From Morchella semilibera (lineage: Eukaryota > Ascomycota > Pezizomycetes > Pezizales > Morchellaceae), in assembly GCA_009192285.1 (NCBI GenBank), contig WBVU01000008.1:1808370-1872369 (forward strand): DNA of 64,000 nt, read 5' to 3'. Of the stretch, positions 27,645 through 38,427 are shown in pieces. How positions within the stretch are numbered: the stretch's first letter is position 1; the number at the start of each line of letters is the position of its first letter. The notes beneath the pieces were generated by a model, which made no database searches, was not told where the DNA came from, and saw only the letters and a program-made list of their open reading frames with translations. The translations under genes and the position numbers were made by a program.

Positions 27645-28907
27645 TAATGAAGCTAGAGTGTGCTATCCAGAGTGTAGAATACGTAGATTGTGTATATAGG
27701 AAGTAGTGAGTTCTCGGAGTATTTATTACGGGAAGAAAGGGAAGAAGGGGGTTTTATTCTCAGGAGAGTAATAGCGCTAGCACTACACGTACATGTACAT
27801 TTACATTTTACTGTGCGCGCTAGCGCTACATGTACCTACATGTACACGCATATACACATGTACAAGTTCGTCTATATGCTATTTGTACCATGCATCGCAC
27901 AGTTTAATCAATCAAAGCAATAATTTAATAGAACTTCATGAGTCTAAATCTTCAACAAGGTAGTTCCCTTTAACATATCTCGCAATGAAAATCATGATCG
28001 ATCACTCGATCACATGACCCACTGTTATTATTATTATTTTGGTTTTTTGTTTGTTGATTCATTGATTACGTGCAGTGTTGCTAGCTCAGTTCATTAATGT
28101 AAAAAGTTGGGAAAGTTACATACAAGTGCCTTCGTCCTGTGAATAACGTGGTTAAAAAGACACTAGCGTTCTATGACGGGAAGCGGGATGGTTCACTTTT
28201 TTTTTTACCTCTTACACAATACAACGCCACCGACATAGCTGATCTCTTGAGATTAAGTGCTGGAAATGAGACTACATCGGCTCACGACTACCACCATTAC
28301 ATCAATTTTGCGAAAGTAGTGCTTTCCAGTTAAGCTAGAGGATAATCCGACAGAGACTCCAAGAGATGAATAGATAAGCTAACATCTCATACATCCCAGC
28401 AGGTATGAGGCTCCCGGGAAAAGACCAAAGTAGCTGTAGGGTCTGTGACAGAACTGACTACATGTAGTTTGACCACGATGTCTCCTCTTAGATCTGTGGC
28501 CGAGAGCCTGTACCCTTCACTTCGCTTAGGGAACTTCATTCAAGATAATCACTATCGAGGTTTGTATAATCCATAGGCTACTGGATGGGTCTTGCCGCTC
28601 TCGAGCAGGAGCCTTATACAGGTTTTATCCCACCCTTTGCCCGCTTTGAACCACCCCCCGCAGAAAACATGTCTAAATACTTTCACGCCAGGCTTGGTAG
28701 TAAGGCATGCCTCTCTATCTCTGCATGTTCCGAACAATTTAATGTCACTAACTCCAGCATTGGGAAACCTTAACGGTCTAAGCTGGAAAGCTATCAACTC
28801 ATTGGGACCAGATAACGTGAGATAGGATTCCCTGAAGGGAGATCTAAAATCCCAATACATTTTTACAGAAATGACTCCTTGATAGCCAGAGGTTCGCGGT
28901 CACAATT

Positions 28908-28932
28908 CATCACTCGACTATATCGAGTGATG
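28908..28932. repeat. Perfect inverted repeat (10-bp arms, 5-nt loop)
   Basis: The arms CATCACTCGA and TCGAGTGATG enclose CTATA. It lies about 170 bp beyond the 3' end of the RPC53 gene. No function is assigned. Confidence 0.8.
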
Positions 28933-29105
28933 GCTCTTGATTAGTGGATCACTTCCAGCCATTGATAGTTTACGATGAAAGGCCTAGCTCAGGGGAAGAC
29001 ATACGTTGAGTAAACGTATCGAACTCTTGAATCAGTTATAAGAAGAGAATGAATAAACAAACAAAAACCCCGGCCTAGTGCTAGGGACAAATCGCGCGCC
29101 ACTCA

Positions 29106-30767
29106 TCAGGCATTGGGGGTACTGGTTGGTGTCTCTCTTGCTTTCCCTTTTGCCTTATTACTATTGCTAACGCTCCTATCCACACCCTTCCCTTTGCCCC
29201 TCCCTCTCTTGGCGTCTTCCTTTAACAGCTTCTGAAAGTCAGGGCTCACCACAAACTTTCCCTTTACCTGCCCCAGTGAAAACGCTGCTCCCATACGTTT
29301 TCCATTTTCATCGATATCCTGATCCCCCCATGGACTTTGATTCTTCAATACCACAACCTCTTGTAGAAACTCACTCGGAATCGCCCTAGCAACCTCCATT
29401 TCAATTGTGGTATTGTCATCCGTACCATCTGGAGCACCCCACAAGATCGTCATACGCCCGGACTTATGGATCTGGAGTTTTCCTGCGACCCCAGATGGTG
29501 GATAGGACTCTAGGAGTGCCTGCTGTGCTTTAAGGTACATCCTAGCTCTATATTTCGCAATTCCTGATGCCTTTTTAGCAGTGTCAGGGTCGTCAACCTC
29601 GACTGACTTCAAGGCCTCTTTATCAGTAGGAAGAGAGGCGACAAGTTGAGGCAGAATTGGCGGAAACTGAAAGATAAATATCCGGTCATCAATCTCGACA
29701 TTCTCACCACTCATGTCAACATCGCCATCTCCATCGGTCTCATAGCCGCGACCGGTTAGCTCCCTCAAAGTAGTCGCACGATCCAACTCTTCCCTTTCAG
29801 CCTCCTCTCTATCTTCGATGCTGTTTACGATGACTGCCACTTTAGGGTTTTTCTCATTGTTCCGTCTTTTCTGTGGTTTCCTGTCCTTTTTCGGGTGCGG
29901 TCTTATCCCCGTCTTATCTTCCGGGGATTCTTCCTTGACGGTAATCGTCTCCTCAAATACCACGGCTCGAGAACCTCGCCCACGCTTTAGTATACTACTA
30001 TCTGTATTGATCTGCGCAATACGATCCACATGTGCCCTCCTCAATACTCTAATAGGTGGTCCAGCGGCCGCGCCCCAGTTATTTTCATCAGCGCTCTCCT
30101 CGATATTGTCGTCCTTTGCATTGCTAACCAGCGCTATGTCCTCCACATCCACCCTTGACCCTATCGAGTCGTCCGAAGAGTAACAAGACAAATCGTCATC
30201 AACACCATCAACCTGAGGAACTGCGGCAGCGGTGTTTGGGGCTTCGGAGCTAACCGTAGTTCTAGTGTTTAGTAACCCGGATCGGCGCCTACCAGCTGTA
30301 TTTGAACTTCGGCCACGTTCGTGAACAACCTTTTGAGCTCGCCCTAGGGGGGTTAGGATTGCGTTTCCAAAGCCATAATTAGTATTGGTGGAGGGGACAA
30401 ACCTGGAGTAAAGACACTCCCAAGTGCGAAGGGCCCGGACGCACCTACCGCAGCCCCCGTCTCCCACCGTCTGCCACGACTTCCAAAGCCACCTCTCCCC
30501 CTACTCCGCCTTGTAGAAGCCCCCCTTGTCGCCGGCGGCGCTTCGTACTTTTTCTCTAGTGCATCTCTCTCCCTGCGCCGTGATAAGCCAATGATTAGCT
30601 AGCTCCCCCCCCCTCCACCTCACAAGCAACAGGAAAACTTACTCTTTCGGTCTCCTCGGCACAGGCCTTGGCTTGAACTTCAGAGGTATCGGGAGTCCCT
30701 GTTCTCCCCGCGTACGTATACTGTCCAGTCGCCCGGTGGGAGGTTTTACGATCTCAGGTACGGGCAT
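29106..30767 (-). CDS. RPC53: DNA-directed RNA polymerase III subunit RPC4 (RPC53), 510 aa
   Basis: RPC4/RPC53 is a subunit of RNA polymerase III that pairs with RPC37 as a TFIIF-like module acting in initiation and termination on tRNA and 5S genes. I assemble three exons: 30767-30643, 30572-30403 and 30343-29106. The introns are 70 nt (GTAAGT..GCAG) and 59 nt (GTTTGT..CTAG with a CTAAC branch site). Splicing keeps one frame of 511 codons. Family features are the N-terminal LKFKPRPVPRR motif followed by KEERDALEKKYE, an RGRGG stretch, ASGPFALG across exon 2, and the C-terminal conserved core IFIFQFPPILP, GKLQIHKSGRMTILWG (about residue 386) and LGQVKGKFVVSPDF (about 455). The acidic, Lys-rich middle is normal for the family. 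The 5' end is uncertain. I chose the ATG at 30767 (context acaATGccc). The same frame stays open upstream to 30965 without an ATG, so an extra 5' exon is possible. Confidence 0.9.
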
Positions 30768-32892
30768 TGTTGGGAGCTGAGCTTTGCCTTTGCCTTTGAG
30801 CTTATCGCGTGGATTGCTAATCGGGGTGCTGGGGAGGGTAACTTGATTGGGTGTGGGGTGCCTTTGTTTCAATTGATTGATTGATAAGATTAGCGAGCTA
30901 GGGTCAATGATCTGTACGTTTATGAGACTAAGTCTCGGAATTATAAAGAATTTAGAGGGATATCAACGCGCCTATGAAGTCGGTGTAAATATTAGGAGTA
31001 GCAGACAGTTCTGAGAGAGGAAGGATATGTGGCCAATACAATTTCAGCGATAATAGTATTTACCACGCTTGTAGAGGCCATCTAATTAATCCTGACACAT
31101 GCACATTTCTCTACACCTATCAATACATGTATATATATAGATACTACTTCGGCTTCTATTAGCACAATATATATATAATCTCTACCGGAAATCTGTAAAT
31201 TTTTGCTTTGATAGAAGAATCGCATCGAGAAGACGATATCAAGGGCGATTGTGGCGCGGGGGAACGCACATGCCACAACTGCTAAACTTATAAATTACAT
31301 ACATGTATATCAACAAGTTGATGGATTAAACCTTAAATTTACGGTCATGGACTTTATTATAAACAACAAGCTAACATCACTCGCTACTTTCTCTATCCTC
31401 CCTTTCTCATCTATTCCGCGTCCACTTTTCACTCCGTCCTATATTATTTGTCGTTCATTGTCATCGCAAGTTGTTATCGACCACTCACCTCCCCATCCAC
31501 ATCAATCCCCTTTATCTCTAGCGGTGTACCAATGGCCATCAGCGTTTAATCACGCCGAGTCGCCTGTACTAGAATGCTACTGATCAGCCCCGACGGTCTG
31601 CTTTCGGCAGCCCTAGTTAGGGTTTGAGGCGCTTGGTCAAAAGGCACACAATACCAAGCGAAAATACTCGATGTCGATATCAATAGAATCTATTTTACTG
31701 CCATACCCCGAGTTAGTGAAACGACACGAGCTTCCTCAGGCTGCCTCTAGACCGCCCTGAGTTAGCAAAAGGCCTCGGACCTGTTTGAGCGTGCTCCATA
31801 GTAGTGCTTTATGGGCTAAAGCTCCGCCGCAAGCGTAGCACATTTTCACAAATGTGCTATATATGTAAGACATATCGGTTAGGGAGGGTTAGGCAATTAT
31901 TTCCAGAAAAGTGACACTCCCTACATCCTTCCAAAAGTTTGGCTCATGACTGACCACCTCATAGCTGAACTCCACCGATAATTCCCCACCCACTCCCTAC
32001 AAAGGGCATGTCTACGCACCCAGATAGGGTCTTAACGCTACCTAGACCATCAATGTCCTTGTATTGAAGACCTCATTAAGACATTTATCGATGGTATTGT
32101 ACCTCAATCTTCGAATTATATCGTAATATGTCGCCCCAAGACTCAAGTACCCACACTAGTTATCCGGCTGCATAGCCCCAAGAAATTGGCAATAAAGGAG
32201 CCCCGATCGAGAAAATGAGCTAAATGTGATTACATCCTTCCCGTCAGACAATCCATTGGATCAGAGATATCTACGTTATATCACGCTTGAGATGTGGCCA
32301 TGGCATGGTCATACCCCTGCATTGCTGCACTTGGCTGCAAAAGGTGGCATTGACCAGGGACTTTTACCCCTGGCAGTATATTTTGCTCATTCTCAAAAAG
32401 CAGATACAGAAAGAGCGTTTTGGCAACCGGCTTTCGAGCCCAAATAATTTAGTTGACCTTGGTGACCGGTTTTTGGTGGGGGCGCCCTGACAGGGGCTAA
32501 TAGACATTGTGCTTTTAATGTGGCGCGCGCTGCGCTGATACGGTGGCTGAGGTCAACGACACGTATGGCCACCCACTCACCTTAATATCAGACTTTTACA
32601 TTAATACATAACTGTGTAGCAGTCCATGACTCGCTGGATTTGACAGTTCTACCTCTTGTCATGTGTCAAAGCAAAGAAGCATTGAGGTGTCACCTTTTTT
32701 TCTTCTTTTTCTTCTTGGGGCTGTGCTTGTTTCAAAATCTATCCGGAGGAATTAAGATAGGAAAGAAAGCTAGAAAGTCACCTCACCTCCGAACTATTGC
32801 ATCTGGTAGAACTTTGTATCGTTACCTATTCAAGAGATAGCGTGAAACAAAACTGTATGGTTATGTCAGCGCTAGGGCCGGGGGAAGTTTAG
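30768..32892. other. Intergenic DNA left of the transposon
   Basis: This is the upstream region of RPC53 followed by gene-free DNA. It contains TACATGTA at 31124 and 31300 and AT-rich runs around 31125-31180. No gene is supportable. GC content rises abruptly after about 32890, where the transposon begins. Confidence 0.5.
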
Positions 32893-32901
32893 ACGCGCCC
32901 T
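32893..32901. repeat. Left target-site duplication of the transposon
   Basis: The 9-bp sequence ACGCGCCCT directly abuts the left terminal inverted repeat. The identical 9 bp directly abut the right terminal repeat at 42432-42440. Confidence 0.9.
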
Positions 32902-32919
32902 TAGCCTCGTGCCCAGGCT
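32902..32919 (+). repeat. Left terminal inverted repeat (18 bp)
   Basis: The sequence TAGCCTCGTGCCCAGGCT pairs with the reverse complement of 42414-42431, TAGCCTCGGTCCCAGGCT. Sixteen of 18 positions match, and the two mismatches form an adjacent TG/GT swap. The repeat is itself palindrome-like: AGCCT, a 7-nt spacer, AGGCT. Confidence 0.92.
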
Positions 32920-33009
32920 GTATTATGTAAGATAGATAGGGTTAGGGTTAGCCGCAACCACACAGCCGCAACCACAGCCACCTTCATCACACATCACCAT
33001 ACAGCCTGG
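32913..33009. repeat. Subterminal inverted repeat at the left end (11-bp arms)
   Basis: The arms CCAGGCTGTAT (32913-32923) and ATACAGCCTGG (32999-33009) are perfect inverted copies 75 nt apart. They could form a large hairpin or act as paired binding sites for the transposase. The right end has the same arrangement with different distal arm bases (42336-42420). Confidence 0.88.
32935..32950 (+). repeat. Telomere-like TTAGGG motif inside the left transposon end
   Basis: AGATAGGGTTAGGGTTAG includes two tandem copies of the usual filamentous-fungal telomere unit. It is followed by two copies of an AGCCGCAACCAC unit. Two units are too few to call a telomere remnant, but the motif lies between the paired subterminal repeats. 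Confidence 0.6.
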
Positions 33010-33018
33010 TGAATTTTG
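33003..33018 (+). repeat. Left inner inverted repeat (16 bp, perfect)
   Basis: AGCCTGGTGAATTTTG is the exact reverse complement of 42327-42342. It lies 101 bp from the left element border. Confidence 0.92.
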
Positions 33019-33078
33019 CTAGCACCACCCAAGCGCGCACCGTTTTCCCCGCGCCTATCATACACGTTCCGTATCCCT

Positions 33079-33140
33079 AATCTTCGCGCTCCCAAATCCT
33101 CGCGCCCCAAATCCTCGCGCTCCCAAATCCCCGCGCCCCC
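33079..33140 (+). repeat. 15-16 bp tandem repeat, about 4 copies, transposon left region
   Basis: Four tandem units begin AATC(C/T)TCGCGC or close variants and lie in the promoter region of the first element gene. A GCGCGC-rich stretch follows up to about 33270, with a TATATATATATA box at 33282-33294, about 55 bp before the ATG at 33346. Confidence 0.85.
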
Positions 33141-33345
33141 ATAAACCTGTACGTATATCTATTGCCTCGCTGGTGTTTGCGCGCGCAAACACGCGCGCAC
33201 CCCTGCCCTCGCTCGTGCACAGTGCAGGCGAATCCTAGCGCGCGTGCGCTGCCTTTCACGCGCGAGAATCCCCAGTACACGATATATATATATTTGTACT
33301 AATCCGCTTGCTCCCTACATACAGATAAGCCCGCACGTATATATC

Positions 33346-35708
33346 ATGCCTCCTCGCAAGCGTCCCCCCCGGCTGATGCCCCGGCTCCCGCACCAGCAAA
33401 GCGGGGCCGTCCTTCAAGGGAAGCTCCTAAGGAAGCTCCTAAGGAAGCCCCTAAGGAAGCCCCTAAGGAAGCCCCTAAGGAAGCCCCGAAGGAAGCCCCG
33501 AAGGGATCTCCGAAAGCCCCAAAGAAACCCTCAAAGGAAGCCCCAAAGGAAGTTACGCACGGCAAAGAATCGGAGACCGCTAAGAAGAAGAAGGGCGGGA
33601 AAGTAGATAAACTGAAGGTGGCATTCAATTACACACCCGCATACCTCCGCAATTTCATGCGGCGCTCTACGGTTTGGGCCCCCCGCTGCGCCCGATATCC
33701 CACGCTGCTTACTCACTCTATATAGAGTCTTAATCAATGGAAGCTACGCATGCCCCTTTATTGGGCCCAAGTATTCTTCGTGCGGCGTGGTTTCTCCCCG
33801 ATGGCCGTTGTCGAGATCTTTAAACAGCTCGTACCACCGACAGAAGATTTTGCCGCCGTCGAGATGGATCTGCACGGCGAATTTTTGGCCGCGCACGATA
33901 GACTCCTAAATCACTTTACCAAGAAAGTTAGATACTACGCCGAAATTTTCCTAGCCGCTGATATCTGTGAGGAATTCGTCGGACAATATACTCAGTCTGT
34001 CGCCGCGCACAGAACCCGCGCCCTACCAGATTTGGCCAAGGCTACTACCTTTGGCTTGGAGCAGCTCATCGAGATATATACGCCCATACTAATAGCAGTG
34101 CCCACGGTGAGGGCTCCGGAGGGCTATATTGGCTGGATTCAAAGTGATGGTGAGTACTGGGAAAAGCTCTTGAGCGAGAGATTCAGGGTCTCGGTGGGCA
34201 AAGTAGTAGTAGCTTGTAGGGCCTCCTCAATTGATGACCTCGGCGACAATGCAATTGCGCGATGCATTAAGGGCGAAGGCCAAGAGTATATTTCGCAGGG
34301 CAGTGATATTAGATGGCCACCTGAAATCCCTCTTAGTGCTTTTGAGGAATTCCTTGATCTCGCGCAGCTGTTACCTTACACTGGCGCCAAAAACCTCCCG
34401 CGCACCGAACTCAAGGGCAAAGGAAAGCTGGAAGCCTCCCCCCCGCGCGCGCCCACATCGCCACCCCGTGGATCTTTACTCACCGATCATGATGAATCCG
34501 ATCACGATGTCACCGGTATGCAGGAGGAGTTAGAGAGGGCCGCACCGTCTGCTGAAGAAAAGATTCAGGATAGAGTAATGGAAAGTCGCCGTGCCCGTGC
34601 TGCGACTATCGAACCAGTCGACACTCAAATATTCGCGCGGCCAGAGGATCGCCTGGAGGGCACTAATTACTTGGAAGAAACCTCACTCGCTAATAGCCTC
34701 TCTGATCTTTATGCGCGCTCAAATATTTTCGCGAAGCAAGAAATCCATCAGCGCATACTTCAAGAGGAGTCCCACCGTCTGGACACCATTATTTACGCCG
34801 CCTTTTGTCGGCAGAGTTTACTAAACGCATCTATCAAGCAACAAAACGCGACACTTAATCAGCTTAAACAAAAAAGGGAAACACTCACTAAAATATACAG
34901 AGAAAACCAGGACCTGTACGGCAAGCTAATTGAGGCAAAAAAAGCGGTTTCCGAGGAGGAGGAAAGAGCCCGCCAGCACCAATTTGAGCTATCATCCCCT
35001 GTGGGCGCGCCTGAATTCGACTCCGCCGCGCATCAGCCCCTAGCACCCCACGCACCTAAGGGTAGCTCCTTTGCCCTTCATCCTCCTGTGCGCCCGGGCT
35101 CCAGTTATACATTTGGCGGTAAACCCCAGCACGAGCGCGTGGAATCGGGCGCGCGCGGCCCCATGGCAGACCGTTATAAGAGAGCATCACCTTTGAGATC
35201 GACGGTGGTGAGGGTAACCCCTGATCGCGCGAGTGGGGCGGATTCTGCACCGTCACCTCTATCAAGAGAATACAACCCATACGGCTCTCCTAAGGACGTG
35301 AATACTGCGTTCTACAAGCCAACAACACCTAGCGAAGGCGGGAGTACCGTCCCCGATGAACATTACTACGAAAGAACCCCCTTGGTCGACGATTTGGGTG
35401 CCAAAAGCTACTGGGGGATGCAGGGCGCGCAGAGCGCTGGGGGTGCTAGTAGGCAGAAGGCTACCGACACGCAAACAGCCCTCGCAGCCATACCTGAAAG
35501 ACACTCCGCGACGCCTACGCCTAATAACCCCGCGCAGGGTGATACTCGGGAGGATTTGGAGGAGATCGGGAACCCCGCGCTGGTTAGCGCCGCGCGAGAT
35601 AGCCCGCGCCGGGTTTCACCGAGGATTGATAACTGGGTGCGCCAAACCGTAGAGACAACGGATTTGGAAGGAGAGGGAAGAGAAGTGGGTGTGACTAAAA
35701 CAGAGTGA
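33346..35708 (+). CDS. Transposon accessory protein, basic EAPK-repeat tail and coiled coil, about 769 aa, frame slip
   Basis: This protein belongs to no family that I recognise. The proposed model is exon 1 at 33346-33671, a 54-nt intron (GTTTGG..TATAG) at 33672-33725, and exon 2 at 33726-35708. Exon 1 starts MPPRKRP. After the C7 run at 33364-33370 the coding-looking frame shifts by one base, and one additional C would give a continuous frame. That frame continues with an AT-hook-like KRGRP, seven EAPK repeats (12-bp DNA repeat), a KKKKGGK stretch and NYTPAYLRNFMRR. Exon 2 encodes a globular helical region of about 220 aa (WKLRMPLYWAQVFFVRRG...), a Pro/Ser/acidic linker, and a coiled coil at about exon-2 residues 310-410 (KQKRETLTKIYRENQDL). 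A disordered Ser/Pro tail ends it. I infer a DNA-binding or scaffold role in the element. The 652-aa frame from the ATG at 33750 is certain to be open. The exon 1 join is less sure. Confidence 0.65.
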
Positions 35709-36011
35709 ATGTCGGCGCGCGCTGGATTCATTGTGCAGCGAATCTTCCCCCTTTTTTCTTATATTTTATTTATTTATTTATTTATTTTTGGGAGGGGGGG
35801 GGGGGGGAGGCGTTCTATATCTATCGCGGAGTTATTACTTGGGTGCGCTATGAGTCGCGCGGGCTTTTATTTGTGACTGTATCAATATATCGGGCGGGCG
35901 GGGTAAAGACTACATGTATCCTCATAACCTCACAACATCTTATCTGTATCTACTACATACACCGGCCTATCATATTTGCAAAGAATCCACGCGTGAAGAA
36001 TAAGCCCAGGC

Positions 36012-38353
36012 ATGGGAAACAAAAAGTGGTTGGATGCCACCAACGTCGCACCCCATCCCATACGTGAAAGATATCTCGCGTGCGCGCGCAGCATCGCACG
36101 CGCAAGATTCAACATTAAGCTGCACGATTGGCAGGCGTCCGCTATCGCGGATGTACTGATGCACCAAGACGTCGTTGTTAGCGCAGGAACGGGCTCAGGA
36201 AAGAGCATTATCTTCCAGACTCTACCATATACTGTGGAGAATGGGGTTGTCCTGGTGATATCTCCACTCCTGAGCATAATGCATGATCAGGCAAGTACTG
36301 TAATTACCATAACCAGCGCGCAGAATATCTAGCGTGCATAGTACGATATATCCTGACCTTCTTACCACAGACATCATGGCTTCAATCCAACCAAATTGAT
36401 GCTATCGCACTTACCGCAGCGGAGATCCACGCGCGCCCTGAAGTTTGGCGTGAGGTCAGTGAGGGTAGATATCGTCTTGTCTATGCATCTCCAGAGGTCC
36501 TTCTCACCTCTGGGTCGTACTTTTGGACTCACATACTGCGGAAACGCTGCACGTTCAAGGACAATCTCCTTGCGATAGTTGTGGATGAAGCACATGTTGT
36601 GTGGGGATATCGAAACTTCCGCCAGGAGTATAGCAACCTGAGCGATTTCCGCGCGCACTTGCGCAGTACCCCCGTCCTCGCTCTATCCGCGACTCTCACA
36701 CCCAACGTATTAGGCTATATTCATAAGATTTTACTGCTAGCGTCGCCGGCGATAATATATCGGCAGCCAATCGGCCGTGCTAACGTTACACTTATGGTAA
36801 TACCTATTAGGCAGGGTTTACTAGCTGCGCAGCATGAGCTTGACTTCCTGATAGACAGACGAGCGTACACCGGCTCTATGATTCAAAAGGCATTTGTATT
36901 CGTGGACAACATTGATAGCGCACATGCAATAGCGCGCTATCTACGGAACCTCCTTCACCCGCAGCTATCAATGCATGCCCAGGAGCTCATTAAAGTTATG
37001 AGCGCATCTCTGGAGCCATCCACTCGTGCGCAATATATGGCGGGTTTGAAAGACGGTGTACACCGCATATTTGTGGGCACAGAGGTTTTTGCTATGGGCA
37101 TCAACTTCCCGGACATTGATATCATCGTACAGTGGGGAATAGTGCCACATCTCACGCTCGCTGCGATATGGCAGCGCATTGGCCGCGCGGCAAGGGACTT
37201 GAAACGCCGAGCAGTGGCATGCATATTTGTGCAGGAGCGATATATTCTACCGGAGGAAAACGACTGCCCTGGGAATGAGCAGGGGTTCTACTTTGGATGG
37301 CGGCGTGCAGCCAATCCCGCGCAGAGGCAGTCAGTGGAGGAGTTTCTTGGTTCTTTGTACAGATCACCCGAGGCAGGTATACGGTGCGCGCTAGATAATA
37401 TCGACCCTGCACTTGTCTGGTTTCTGAACACAGCTGGGTGTCGTTGGCGGGCTGGTGTCTGCGCTTTTGGGGACTCTGCAGGCTGGATATCAGGCGCAGG
37501 TATTCCCGCGCCACCGAACGCTGGTGGGTTGTCTAATTGTTGTGATAACTGTTTCTTCCAAGATGCTGTAGAATGGGAGGACGGAGATTGTTTCATAGGG
37601 CTTGCGGATATTAGGCGGTCTATACGGTATACCTATACAGCGGAGTACAGCGAGGCCCAGTACTGTGCCCTATTCGAGAAGAATATTGAAGCGGCGAGGG
37701 AAAAGAATCTTGCGCCCTGCAGATCGGACGTTTTGTGGGCGCGGGAGAAGCTGGTGGAATGGCGCGCAACTGAATACAATTCCTGGGTACGCCAGTTATA
37801 TCCCTCGCTGGAGCAAACAGATCTTCTCAGTGATGATTCCATCGCCAACATCACAGGGGAGCTGTTCACTATCGATAGTCCAGCAACCTTGTCTAAAGCA
37901 TTGGCGCCTGTGGTGCGCCTAGATTGCTCCATCCTCCAGCCCTCCACACAATCGTTACTATCTTGCATCGCTAGTATCAAGGTAGAGATTTCCCCGCAAA
38001 GACGCGAGCACGTACAGCCACAGCCTAGAAAGTACGATTTCACTTTTATTGAGGGGCACCCCGGAAACCCCGAGCAGGCATCACTGCTAGAAGTTCAGCG
38101 CGCTATCGCAGCTACAGATAAAGCTAAAGGAGAGCGTGCGCTACAAAGGAGGACTGTTGCAGCGTCACGAAAGGCGCGAGAGCAGGTTGAATCAAGGGCA
38201 GTAGCAAGCTGGAACGAGAAAGCAAAGGGATTAAACCTGCCACTAAGGCCACAGATAGGGTTGCGCGCGTGCAAAGTCAGGGCCGCTGCTTCAGTACGCA
38301 CCAGCAAAAAAACATCACGCGCCGCAAAAGAAAGAGTACATGTAGTTAGATAA
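36012..38353 (+). CDS. RecQ-like ATP-dependent DNA helicase encoded by the transposon, 753 aa
   Basis: Two exons, 36012-36290 and 36371-38353, flank an 80-nt GC-AG intron. Its donor CAG|GCAAGT is the usual strong GC-donor consensus, the branch site is CTGAC and the acceptor is CCACAG. The spliced protein carries all superfamily 2 motifs in order: Q-type region LHDWQASAI, motif I AGTGSGKS (58-65), Ia ISPLLSIMHDQ, motif II DEAH (165-168), III ALSATLT (about 197-203), IV FVFVDNIDSAHAIARYL, V VGTEVFAMGINFP (about 328-340) and VI QRIGRAARD (about 361-369). A cysteine set near 432-487 ending CCDNC resembles the RecQ zinc-binding module. I see no clear winged-helix RQC or HRDC domain, and the C-terminal tail is basic. 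It should unwind DNA 3' to 5' in the nucleus. It lies downstream of the coiled-coil gene and converges with the 133-aa gene. Telomere-linked RecQ-like helicases of fungi are the closest analogy that I know. Confidence 0.92.
36291..36370 (+). other. GC-AG intron in the helicase gene
   Basis: The 5' end is CAG|GCAAGT, the 3' end is CCACAG, a CTGAC branch-like motif lies about 20 nt before the acceptor, and the length is 80 nt. Removal joins the end of motif Ia (MHDQ) to TSWLQSNQ in phase 0, as expected for RecQ proteins. Using the GT four bases downstream breaks the frame. Confidence 0.8.
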
Positions 38354-38427
38354 GATATGTATTAACTCAATATACACATTAATATGCGCGCAGCACATAC
38401 AGCGCGGATGGGTTTCCGCGCCCTTTC

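Larger units (their letters stand above)
20803..29105. other. 8-kb intergenic DNA, T-rich 3' region then gene-free
   Basis: The first 400 bp are T-rich, as expected for a fungal 3' untranslated region. The rest has no supportable gene. It contains a 28-A run at 23068-23095, a G13 tract near 21895-21907, TACATGTA palindromes (22251, 23372, 23974, 27790, 27827, 27837, 28459), a perfect hairpin at 27626-27644 and another at 28908-28932. The short open frames here show no domain and no codon bias that I can support. Confidence 0.5.

Noticed and set aside
33244-33606. 120-aa Arg/Lys-rich frame starting upstream of 33346
   Set aside because: Beyond the first residues it is the wrong frame of the 12-bp EAPK-coding repeat. 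The neighbouring frame continues into a plausible exon and splice site.
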